This document shows positions 40,429-51,170 of a stretch of 64,000 nucleotides of DNA, piece by piece. Position 1 is the stretch's first letter. Each line of letters starts with the position of its first letter. The stretch spans positions 43,443,275 to 43,507,274 of the forward strand of contig CM067354.1 of assembly GCA_034190875.2 (NCBI GenBank), in the 5' to 3' direction. The position numbers were made by a program, and so were the translations under genes. Below the pieces are notes generated by a model. The model saw nothing but the letters and a program-made list of their open reading frames with translations, did not search any database and was not told the DNA's origin. The stretch is from Urechis unicinctus. Taxonomy: Eukaryota; Annelida; Polychaeta; Xenopneusta; Urechidae.

Positions 40429-40690
40429 CAGTGAAGTCAGGATACGTGGCAGCCTTGTCTTTCACCTCTTTGATGTAGTAGTCACCGTGGCCGCGATCGT
40501 ACAGCTCGTATTGCGTCCTCATTCTCTAGGATCGCCTTGAGTTAGGTCACCGGATTAGACTTGAACCGTTTCTCCTTGAGCTGCTGCTCTTTGACCACCC
40601 CTCAACCCCCACCACCGCACCCAGGATAGCCACCTTCAGCCTCACCAACTCCAGCCTGGCATCCTCCTGCATGCGCTCTTCTTCTCAGGT
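40429..40690 (-). pseudogene. Coding remnant ending at a splice donor
   Basis: Minus-strand protein-like pieces follow one another with frame changes: MQEDARLELVRLKVAILGAV (about 40674-40615), KEQQLKEKRFKSNPVT, LKAILENEDAIRAV, and RGHGDYYIKEVKDKAATYPD up to a possible donor ACTG/GTATAT at 40429/40428. The charged helical first part suggests a coiled coil. GC content is well above the flanks. No family recognised. Upstream it runs straight into the GC-rich and pyrimidine-rich repeats, so the minisatellite may have grown inside or beside this exon. Frame breaks suggest a dead copy. Confidence 0.42.
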
Positions 40691-40800
40691 CTCACCCTGC
40701 CTCGCCTCACCCTGCCTCGCCTGCCTCGCCTCACCCTGCCTCGCCCCACCTGCCTCGCCTCGCCCGGCCTCGCCCGGCCTCGCCCCACCCGGCCTCTTCC
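40686..40800. repeat. GC-rich CTCGCC/CCTGC short repeats
   Basis: Irregular repeats of units such as CCTCGCC, TCACCCTGC and CGCCCGGC with almost no A on the plus strand. It leads into the 30-bp minisatellite. Confidence 0.85.
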
Positions 40801-41390
40801 CGTCCTTCCTTCTCCCCAGTCTCTCTCTTCCTCCCGTCCTTCTCCCCAGTCTTTCTCTTCCTCCCATCCTTCTCCACAGTCTTTTTCTTCCTCCCGTCCT
40901 TCTCCCCAGTCTCTCACTTCCTTCCGTCCTTCTCCCCAGTCTCTCACTTCCTCCCGTCCTTCTTCCCAGTCTCACCCTTCCTCCCGTCCTTCTCCCCAGT
41001 CTCTTTCTTCCTCCCGTCCTTCTCTCCAGTCTCTCACTTCCTCCCGTCCTTCTCCCCAGTCTCTCCTTTCCTCCCGTCTTTCTCCCCAGTCTCTCAATTC
41101 CTCCCGTCCTTTTCTCCAGTCTCTCCTTTCCTCCCGTCCTTCTCCCAAGTATCTCCCTTCCCCCGTCTGTCTCCCCAGTCTTCTCCCTTCCTCCCGTCCT
41201 TCTCCCCAGTCTATCCCTTCCTCCCGTCCTTCTCCCCAGTCTCTCCCTTCCTCTCGTCCTTCTCCCAAGTCTCTCACTTACTCCCGTCCTTCTCCACAGT
41301 TTCTCCCTTCCTCTCAACCTTCTCTCCAGTCTCTCCTTTCCTCCCGTCCTTCTCTCCAGTCTCTCTCTTCATTCCGTCCTATTTCAATGA
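40801..41390. repeat. 30-bp pyrimidine-rich minisatellite, ~20 units
   Basis: Units close to CTTCTCCCCAGTCTCTC plus CTTCCTCCCGTC repeat at 30-base spacing for about 590 bases with point variants. One 29-base unit near 41160 shifts the phase. The plus strand is nearly all C and T. Because the unit is a multiple of three without stops, long frames are open on both strands (for example a 239-codon plus frame with Ser/Leu/Pro repeats). These are most simply explained by the repeat. Confidence 0.95.
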
Positions 41391-42854
41391 ACGTTGCGGA
41401 CAAGCAGAGCTAGAAATTGGACGGGGTGCAAAGACTCAATCAGACCGTTTATATACCAGTAGAAGACAGTATTAATAAATACGGCTTGCCTTCTTAACCT
41501 TAACTTGTTGATATTATCTGTTGAATAGATTACAAGCGGCATTTACAAAGTACTTTTGCTAATTTTGCGGAAAGTACCAATTGCGGGTTTTGGTAGAATT
41601 ATTTACTGAAATACATGATAACCCCTTAAGGCAATGCCACAATACATCATTGCGCTCGTATCTAAACAACTAATCCAAATGATCAGTAAACCACATTTAT
41701 TGGTTCCTACCGTGTATGATACATTTAACAGCTCTATGTTATCAGTGTGAATACAATATATGAGATACTGTAGTGATCGGTTGTGCATTGGTTGACAGGC
41801 AGTATTATCCTTAACTCTGATCGATATCACCTAGGGACCTAGAGCACTTCCCGGCGACATAAAGGTTTCCGAAGGGTTTATGGATACAACCATCTGAATA
41901 GACCAGCATCAACGCTTCGGATTTAAGTTGGCAACACACAGAAGTAATGCCGTTGATGGCATCATGAATTTTGGTGCATTGGAAATACCATAGCAAGTAA
42001 ATTAACAGTTTAATGTAGCTATATATGTTTTTGAAGTTAAAGGAACCGCGTTTGTGATTATAGCAAGTGACAGTTGACCCGCCAGGTGATTGGATCAGTT
42101 GTTTTTTGCTCTATCATAATCGTCGTATATAATGTGTGTTAATTATGTTGTTCGGGGTTTTGAAATATTCCTGTGAAATTAATGACAGACCGATCGTAAC
42201 ACTTTAAATGCGATGAAAGTTTCAGATCTATGCTAGTCTCGCTACATGCATTTGCGTTGCCATCTCAAGGCCATCTATACAGTTGATCGTTATATAGGCA
42301 TTGCGTACAGACATATTGCTATTTGTTTCAACTTACGCCACCAGAGTTTAAACGATTTTAATGTCGGTTTGTGAAATTACGTCTTTCTACGTATTCTTCG
42401 CTGAGCTGAGCGAAAGCTTTACGTTTATAATTCCGCTAGTGTAATCACACTACAATCATATTTGAAACTAGATTATATTAATGTAGCAATGAAAGGGAGA
42501 TTATTGGCGCTCTTGTGGATATGTTACATTGTCAGGCCTTACGAGCAGCGAAACTGTGAAGTGATACTTGATGTCGTGTGATAGGTTGCATTCACCATTT
42601 CACCCAATACCGCCAACACCTATGACCTAGTACATGTGCTTATGACATGTTCCTGTATATATGCATATGCCAAATGCTTCATGCTTTGTGTTACGTTCGA
42701 AGCGGCGATGTGGAATGAGAGTATCACTGTTTCACGGGCAAAATTATTGCAAGCCATTCATGAATGAATGAAAAAATACATGGCAAAGTTAGCCGTCTTC
42801 AACATTGAATTTTTGTTATAAAATGTCAGAATCAAACATATGACAGTGCTCTGA
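41391..42854. other. Non-coding stretch
   Basis: No gene or RNA gene recognised. Confidence 0.5.
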
Positions 42855-43100
42855 ACAACACATTCGATTTAAATGTGTGTGGTACAACTAGATAGTATGC
42901 GTTTGCGAAAACAGCCGAAATCCCTATGAATTGGATGGATCGACGTAAGCTTCATTAAGTCTCAACACATGACATTACTGTATGCAAAACATGTGATTTA
43001 AATATGCGTGGTACAACTATAGAGTATGCGCTTGCGATAACAGTCAAGGTGCTTATATTTTTTGGATAGGATGGATACACGTTAACTTCATTATGGATAG
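42855..43100 (+). repeat. Diverged ~129-bp tandem duplication
   Basis: GATTTAAATGTGTGTGGTAC at 42866 and GATTTAAATATGCGTGGTAC at 42995 open two similar blocks. Each then has an AGTATGCG-TTGCGA core, a GGATGGAT and ACGT-A-CTTCATTA. Confidence 0.75.
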
Positions 43101-43632
43101 GGCCGCTATTACAATTTTCTGCTTATGTGCGTCAAGAGCTAATGTAGTGTCCACCGATAATGTCTGTAGAAACGGGACATCGTTTATATTTGAGATATAC
43201 CCAATTCAGTGTTGTAAGCGTATAGGCAATATCAACTTTGAAATGGGTACATAATAGAATACATTTAGGACCGCTATGTGTTTGCTAATGACGACAACAT
43301 ATTGAACTGATTATATCGCAACTATTTTGTTTTTAAAGCCTGGGCCAGACTTAAACCGGAAAACATATAATAGCCATTGAAAGACCTTCAATGTCACTCA
43401 GTTGCAAAATAGCCCTACCGAAGGTTTCGGTTTGCAAACCGCAAAGCCAAATCCATCAATCATGACCATTAACGCTCATGCAATAATATGGTTTTATACG
43501 GTCATCAAAATACTCAAATCTCACATATAGTCTGATTTTATGTCGTTGTGTTCAATGTGTGGTTTAATCGCAATATGATAGATATTGAGCGCAATTTCTC
43601 ACAAGTATGTAATGTTACAAATGGTTGGTGTA

Positions 43633-43663
43633 AATATACATATATAAATATATATATATACCT

Positions 43664-43694
<31 letters not shown>

Positions 43695-43706
43695 GAATAT
43701 ATATAT

Positions 43707-43800
<94 letters not shown>

Positions 43801-43812
43801 TATATACATATG
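43633..43812. repeat. (TA)n microsatellite with interruptions, ~180 bp
   Basis: Left part is interrupted by TACA, TATAAT and TGAA; the right part is pure TA. Flanking minus-strand open frames are repeat-driven. Confidence 0.97.
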
Positions 43813-44219
43813 TAACACGAACGCGACGAAGTCTTGAATCTGAATGTTTTGTACAGAACTTGACACATTCACGATCGAAAATAACAACCGTCTTTAACAA
43901 GAAAGTACAATTAGCAGTTCGTCTCAAAGAATTAAAGAGTGACCGCTTCACACCCCGCTTCACACATATGCGCGTGTGTGAACTTTAGAGCATAAAATTC
44001 AACAGCTAAAGTGTGTTTCCATGCCTGATTGGGTATGTGTATTTACCGTGAACGTGCCTTAATGACGGATGTTTGATGATATAATTGCTATGCATGGTCC
44101 TAGTTATGTTAATGAAGCCCGAACGCATTTTGTAATCGAAGCCGAGTATAGTAAGTTTTGCCTTAATCAAATTAGTTCGTCATCAGGAATTAGCAATATT
44201 TTTCGATGACCGATCTCGA

Positions 44220-44560
44220 CAAAGGTGTGAAGGCGCGCCAGCTGTCTCGGGTCCCTTGATTATACAGCGGTCACATGATGCGTCGTGCTCACGGGGTTCG
44301 ACCGGCTTGATCTTTCCATGGGTTCCGGGAGGAAGCGGGAGGAATCATCGCTTGTCATTCTCTGAGCGCACCAACCTACTTCCTGCCCGTGTTAAGGCGG
44401 TATCAGGGCTCACTGCTCCCATAGGGGTTCCGACCTGTTATCCCAAACCATGAAGAGGTTCTCAGATCCTACTGTGCGCCCTCACAACCCGGACGGAGGT
44501 ACTACAATAGGCTCACCGCTTCGGCCTGATAATGGTGTTACTATATAACGCAAATATGAG
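44220..44560. other. GC-rich island of unknown nature
   Basis: About 340 bases with clearly higher GC and many CpGs, between AT-rich flanks. GGGGTTCGACCGG at about 44294 is near the tRNA-type B-box consensus GGTTCGANNCC, but no A box, cloverleaf or tail is apparent. Open frames exist on both strands without known motifs. A SINE, a first exon or a foreign insert are all possible. A smaller stretch with repeated GGGTCGAGT follows at 44735-44800. Confidence 0.4.
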
Positions 44561-46155
44561 AGATCGTTTCTCTAAGTCGGTCTATGCTACACCATCCGGA
44601 TTTGATGAAATTGCGTTATTACTAGTATTCCGTATTCAATACGTTCATTTATTACGAACTGATATTGGTACGTATTCAAAATAATTAACTTCAGTTATCA
44701 ATTTCATATAGCACTGAATCGGTGGAGTTGCTACGGGTCGAGTTGGTTGCGCCAGGCTAGAGTAAGCTGGGGTCGCATTGGTCAGGGGTCGAGTGAACTG
44801 GTTGTCGACCGTAGCACCGGTACATTATAATCGATTTTGTTGTTATTAAAATTGTGATAAAATCTGCGTTGCATGTGAACTTCAAATTTAATTGTTAACA
44901 GTTAGGTTTCCTAATTTTGTATCACTGAACGACTGATGCTGGTGGAACAAAATCTTCAAAACGAATGTTTCAAGTGATCTTTCCTTGGTTAATTGTTGAC
45001 GCATGTAATATTATCGACTCCACTTATATTATTATGACAATTTGTGGCGCTTTATTTGTTTTGATATTCATCACGGTTGAGTAATGCGTCGAGGGCGTAA
45101 ACCTACTACTCAGTGACTGGCATCATATGGTCTGTCAAATAATAATTCCTGAATCGAGAATTATTCAACAACAGGAACAGACATTTCTGCCATTAACTGC
45201 AATGTGTTTTACACATCGTTGGAAGAATTCTGAAACAGTCTTCGTGCTGCTTGATTAATCATGTGGTATGAATTTAATATACAGCTAGTGATGATGCCAA
45301 ATTTATATTGTTGTTCTGTAGTATTAAATATGAGTCAAATTTACAGACAATATATACCCGCAAACGGTTGCTTTGTTGGTCTGCCCTTTATAAAATACGA
45401 CAGGTTGTAATTTTTTCAGAAGCATAGATAATCACATAAGCTAGATGCTGCAGATTTATGTTCAATGTTCAAAATGCCCCCAAGAAATACTACACACGTT
45501 ATCACGTCTACACATTCAGAGACATCTACACACCAATAAATATAGAGCAATGAATCGAATCGGCAGATACTCAGCTGCATGATTGTCTGATGTTGGCCTG
45601 AGGGAGGACGGTCATAAAAGTCGTCTTTACATGATATAGGCTGTTGGTGGCTGCGATTGCCATCAATTACATCTGTATTGATTACGGGTTGAACGGGAAA
45701 CTATGTACACTTTCCAAAATGAGCAAACGTGATATTGGAATAGTTATAATGGAGGTTGTTAGCATCATTCTATTCAACCAAAATGATATGCCATTCTTTC
45801 GACCCGAAGTTGATTCTATATGACACGTTATGACACATTGACCCTTCCCTGGACCAACAGCACTGGCAACATATTTTGTAGAAATTGCCACCTATAATAT
45901 TTCCATCGTTGCTTATTTTGTGAAATTTCGATAGCGTCCTTACACCCACATGCTCCGCCTGTGCACTGTAACTCCATGACAGAGTTACTATAAAACACCT
46001 TATTGCATAGCGTTTCGTATTCATTTTAGAGACATTGCATACATTATTATCGCCTTAGTGCCACATTCATGGGACGTGGTCAACTCTTATTGGACGTGCA
46101 TCTTCTTAATTTCTTTCCGGAAATTGCGACCATCGCTTTTGGTGAGAAAAGCTAT
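44561..46155. other. Non-coding stretch
   Basis: No supported gene. Minus frames around 45682-46024 have no recognisable motif. Confidence 0.45.
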
Positions 46156-46249
46156 CATTCTATTGGAAGTCATTGTATATTGATTTATGATCACGTACCG
46201 TTATATTCTATCAGAAGTCATTGTATATTGAATTCTGATCACGTACCGC
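46156..46249 (+). repeat. 48-bp tandem duplication
   Basis: Two copies of a 48-base unit carrying GAAGTCATTGTATATTGA and TGATCACGTACCG, with few differences. Confidence 0.9.
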
Positions 46250-46889
46250 GACTCCTATTTTCAATCCCGCTTATCTTAAATCTTGATAACCTTAAGTGCG
46301 CCAACAGCAGGGCACCCATTCTCCATCGATACCAAAATATACATTTTTCTTTGAGCTAATTGTCCTGTTCAGTACATGTAGATGCATTCCTTGAAACATC
46401 TAACTCAATAAAAACCCTCTAAATTTACGTTTGTAGCGATCAACATCAATGGCATCACTTTCGCTTTACTAGAGTTGATTAGTGGTGGGCCCTTAATAGC
46501 TTACAGGGCAAGCATATCAGGTCGGAAAAATAATTTTCTTCGGGAAGGCATTTGTACTTCAAAGTTGATCTTACATGTGACATATCACTATCTTAATGTA
46601 CATTCGGTGAGTTATAATCCATCATGACTTAGCCAACGCAAGAGAACGGGACGTGTGTTGCCTTCACGATTAATAGGACTATCATGTGAGCGATGACTAA
46701 TTATTGAATGGCACCGATTGAAAAGATCGTATGCGTAAACTACCCGGCAGATTAATCAAAACGCTAACATTAAAGGTAAATCGTAATTAGCCTTAAATTT
46801 CATGTTAACGGTCAATTATCTGCTTACCTTACCAATAATTCATCAAAAGACGTTCCGAGTAATATAAGCTTGGTGAATTCGCATTCGCC

Positions 46890-48100
46890 GAGTTCTGTTG
46901 ATCAGTTAGTTGCGTTTGTGGGTTTGTTTGTCAACAATTTTTTTTGGGGCACGCGATAGAGGTCACAATTTTCAAAATTTTCTTTGGAATTAAAAGGTTG
47001 GCAACATTGATGCGCAGAACCGAAAGGTTTTGTTTTGATTAAGGTCAAGGTCATTGACAATCTAGAATCCCGTATAGCTCCGTGGATAATGCTTCGATTG
47101 TCACACAATTTGCACCATTTTGTAGCTTATTTTAATTGCAAACTTTCACTGAAATGAGCAGTTGTAAATAATTGACAATACGCCCTAGGTTGAAAAATCG
47201 TTGTAACAGTCCAATTGTTAACAGAAGGGTCATGAATATTTCGAGCGGCGATAAAATCGTTAATACGTGTCCGATGGTAATAAAAATTGGGTCACGTGTT
47301 CTCCGTGACAGCTTAAGTCGGATCCGAAGATATCGTTGACATCACTTCCGGTTACGGATGCATCAAAGTTTTCAAAAATAGATACAAGTTCAATGCTTAA
47401 TACCTCCATGCTGAAAAATTCGATTTTTAAAAAGTTTACATATTCTGAAAGTGTAATGTAATGGTAAACTTTTTCTACATATATGTAATTATGAATATGC
47501 ATCGTTAAAAAAAATTGTAGCAGGTCGAGCATTTCTGGTAGCCAAAAACTCTAAAGTTTTTAATTCCGCAATTTATTAACTAATAATAGTTCGATAGTAA
47601 AAATAACTAATATTTTTTGAAAGCTGATTCAATTACCAAACTTTGATAATTGAAAAATGCTATCAAAATATTCGTCGTTTTCAAAGCGCGTTTTGTTTAG
47701 AAAAACAAACTTCACTTAGTAAATTTTCGTCAATTTTTCGATTGCTAATAAAATAGTAAATGTGCAGAACTCATATGTTTATTTTTTGCAAACTAAGGTC
47801 AAGGTCATCGAAGGATATTTTAGTTTAACGTTGGTTAGCTTCTTACCAAATGTTAAAGTTTGTTTGTCTCGTGATACAGATTGCAATTTTCAATATATTT
47901 TCTGAATTATTTTAATTAAATGGAAGGTGAAATCGATGTGCAAAACCCAGAGGTTTTATTTCATTTTGAACGCAAATTAAGGTCAAGGTCATCGAAAATA
48001 GTCTTGAATCATCAATATATCCCTAGAGAATTATTCGATCGAAAATACAATTACAGATTATTGTAGCTGAATTGAATTGTAAGCGTTTTCTATAAGTATC
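46890..48100 (+). repeat. Diverged repeat units centred on AAGGTCAAGGTCA
   Basis: AAGGTCAAGGTCA occurs at 47041-47053, 47795-47807 and 47979-47991, each preceded by a similar T-rich stretch with ATGTGCAGAAC- or GTGCAAAACC-like sequence. Copies one and three extend further: both have GTTTGTTTGTC upstream, CACAATTTTCAA or GCAATTTTCAA, and a downstream TTGTAGCT...TTGAATTGTAAGCG-like block. Copies two and three are 184 bases apart. No open frame is conserved. The core is also two fused AGGTCA nuclear-receptor half-sites. Confidence 0.65.
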
Positions 48101-49219
48101 GAACCAACCTGAGACTATGTTTGTAAATAAAGCCCGGTATCTTAGTTTAGATTTACTCCATTTTCGTATCGCTATGCATATTTTTACACACGAGGCATTT
48201 TGATACAGATAATCAATAACATCTTAATAAGCAAAGACAACCAGATTTTGAGCCATATGGTCTGTTGCCAGGGTCCAATCTATATTTATGAGCAATACAT
48301 ACTAAAAATATTGATCCGCATAAACACCCGAGTTTGGCGGCTAATTAATCAGAGTAGATAGCGTAATGCTTGACATGTTCGATTAATATCTTTGTAACCC
48401 ATCATTCCTACGCTGCGATACCGAGTACATTATAATTTAACCCAGGAATGTTTCTTGTTTTATGCACCCAACATTGACGAGGAGCTTGCTTATTGACCAT
48501 CAAATGTACATAAAGTTGCAATTGTATTGCAAAGCGTTTTTTCCCAGACAACCACATCTTTGTTGTTGCCTGCAGCTGCAAACGTCATGAAAATATCTTG
48601 TTTGATGATTTCATAACTTGTTAAAGTAACAAGTGTATGGTGCAATTGTCACATAATTCCATAAGCTCCCTGAATAATCACATAGTGTTCCAAGAATAAT
48701 ATCGGGATGTTGTTGCATATTGTGTCATCCATATATGTCACCAGAAGCTCTGCCAAGCAGACGTTTATAAGAATGTGTTAGATTTTTGTACGACAGTCAA
48801 GGGTGCATTTCTACTAAAGGTACTAATTCACACTCAGGTGCTGAAGACCATTTTGATAGATTTTTATATGGCACGGATAACTATATATTATGGTCTATTG
48901 CTATGAATGGTAATTTTTACTATGGCAAACAGCAGAATATAAGACACATGCAAAATTCACATCCAGTTGTAAGCAAACACAAATCCGTTGATTTTATTAA
49001 CCTGTTCATTATACTGAATCAAATTACTATATTAATTGGATATTAATATAGTTTAACTATAATGTGCACTATATATTGCATTATGTAGATTCAAATCGAT
49101 TCGTAAGTGTTAGAAGTTATGGCCGAGTTATAGCTACATACAAAATAGATATAAGGCACAATATGCATTGCAAATGGAATGGTTGTTGAACCTTTATCTT
49201 CAACATCGCACACAATATC
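48101..49219. other. Non-coding stretch
   Basis: No gene recognised. Confidence 0.45.
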
Positions 49220-49624
49220 TTAAGATTCAAAAATAACGTAAAAAGGGTTCATCTCGGTTATTATTTTTCCACAGGTTATATCATTGCACCACTCAAATGT
49301 TAATGTGCTAAATATGAAAAACACCGGCATTATTGTGAAATATAGAGGTGTTGTTGCGTTTGACGCACCCCAAAACCGCAGAATGCGCCCAGGACGTGAA
49401 ACTAGCTTCTCAATCACTGGCACCATGTGGTCTGTCAATTTGATGTTTAAATTAGAAACACCAGGCAAAGAGTTGATGGAAAAACAGGAGCAGATGTTCT
49501 TGTCAGTGACGATAGCCCAGTATGTGTGAGAAGTCCGATTCAGGCAAAATGCTGCCAAATCTATCATACAGTGGAAAGTTAATGCAGCTGAAGACAGCAC
49601 TAACAGCAATGTCTTGCGGCCCAA
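49220..49624 (-). CDS. Possible exon of a secreted or membrane protein, uncertain
   Basis: A 134-codon minus-strand frame, unusually long for this AT-rich region. It opens with GRKTLLLVLSSAALTFHC, which looks like a signal peptide or membrane segment, and later has a second hydrophobic run FTIMPVFFIFSTLTF. The first in-frame ATG is at residue 20; the frame opens at a TTG after a TAA, so a real exon would need an upstream acceptor. A plus-strand frame (49284-49529) overlaps and is also protein-like, so at most one is real. No family recognised. Confidence 0.22.
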   Translation of the reverse strand: MGRKTLLLVLSSAALTFHCMIDLAAFCLNRTSHTYWAIVTDKNICSCFSINSLPGVSNLNIKLTDHMVPVIEKLVSRPGRILRFWGASNATTPLYFTIMPVFFIFSTLTFEWCNDITCGKIITEMNPFYVIFES

Positions 49625-51170
49625 GGATTAATGCAAAGAGGCAAGATAAATAATCTGTTGGCGGGATGTCACACACCTATAACTGGCACTCTTTGTGATG
49701 AGTGAAAAAAACCTGTAACATTTAGGTCACTTTGAGATGGTAATCAAAGCCTGAAAAAGCTTAATTTTGTGTTCTGTCGGATGCGGATGAATGAATTATA
49801 GTAATTGCAATTCAGGTAGATCGCAATATTCTTATCATTTCAACAAGGTGCTAGTATCGTGGTACATTGATAATATGGGGATAATCTCTCATATCACTTT
49901 TAAAGACGCACTTCATCGTCTGATTATCTCGATCATTTGTTTCTATGGCTGTGCATTGCTACTGGGTATGAGAGACGAATCAACACCTACGTTACAATCA
50001 TTTCCCTCTGACACGTCCTATACAGTAGCATTACCCATCTGTTTCTTCAAATTGTTGTCTTGCTATGAACAGTAAGATGTTGAGGTTAGCTAGGATGTGG
50101 CTATCATATTCAATGTGCAAGCTTCGTTGTATAAGCAGTGTCTTAGTTCTCATTAACGAATAAAGTTTCGTCTTTATTCCTATGTAAACAACACTATTTA
50201 TACCAAAAATGCAGACTTAAATGAGAAAGACCCCTATCCGCCTTCTATGGTTTTGTCATACTGGTACATTACCGATATAATCAACATAATCAAAATAAGT
50301 CTTCTGTAACGTGCATTATGACTGACATTATAATCTTTGCCATTGGATAATGGTTCAGGGAGTCGCGCTATTATGTCAGTGAATACTGATGCAAAGTAAA
50401 CATTAAGCAAATCACACTTTGTCTGTCATTGCGATTGTCTCTCTGAGGCACATAGCTGTAGTTTCAGTTAATATCACTCTCATGTGATTGTTTTCAAGCC
50501 ATCAAGTCCTGATGTCTGCTGGGGGATTTCTGTGTTTTGCTATCGTGTTTTTATGAGATGGGTTGCCGAAATGTTCATTTAGTTATGACTCAGCATATCG
50601 GTAAATGCTGGCACTTTAAAGGTATAATATATGGTTCATGTGTATCCGCAGAATATGATGCTGCCATACCAATGGTGCGTGCTGCAATCATCTTCACTAT
50701 ATACCTACAAAACTATGGTAATTGTTGCAAGAATATTGATATCAGAGCTCAATAAATCGAATGAATGATAGGATCACATCTGTTAGTCCTTTTGTTCAAT
50801 GAACATTCAGCTCTTGTCTCGTAAGAAAATAATATACTGGCGCCAGGGAGAATTGTAGAGTTCTAATGACAACAAAAAGTCAGGCAAACCGTGGCATGTA
50901 TCAAATCTGCAAAACTCGTTAGTTGGATTTATTTGGCCACATTTAAGCCCATTTCAACGGCACGTCTAACGTGACACGTGCTCTGCACATACATTGTAAC
51001 GCTAAAGTGGCAGTAGCTATTCACCCTAATAATTGCTGTAAATGGCTGATTATGGTGATTATTAATTTTGTCCTGTATTGTAACAAAGATATGGCACATT
51101 TGATGTAAGTACATGCGCTTGCGTGTTTGAGCACCTGATCGGTAGATTATGTCCTACTAAACACGTGGCT
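49625..51170. other. Non-coding stretch
   Basis: Short frames only, with no recognisable motif. Confidence 0.45.

Noticed and set aside
40671-41390. 239-codon plus-strand frame and 210-codon minus-strand frame
   Set aside because: Both are produced by a 30-bp stop-free minisatellite and consist of 10-residue repeats. No unique domain is present.
44285-44310. Possible tRNA or tRNA-derived SINE based on a B-box-like GGTTCGACCGG
   Set aside because: No A box at the right distance, no cloverleaf pairing and no 3' tail were found.
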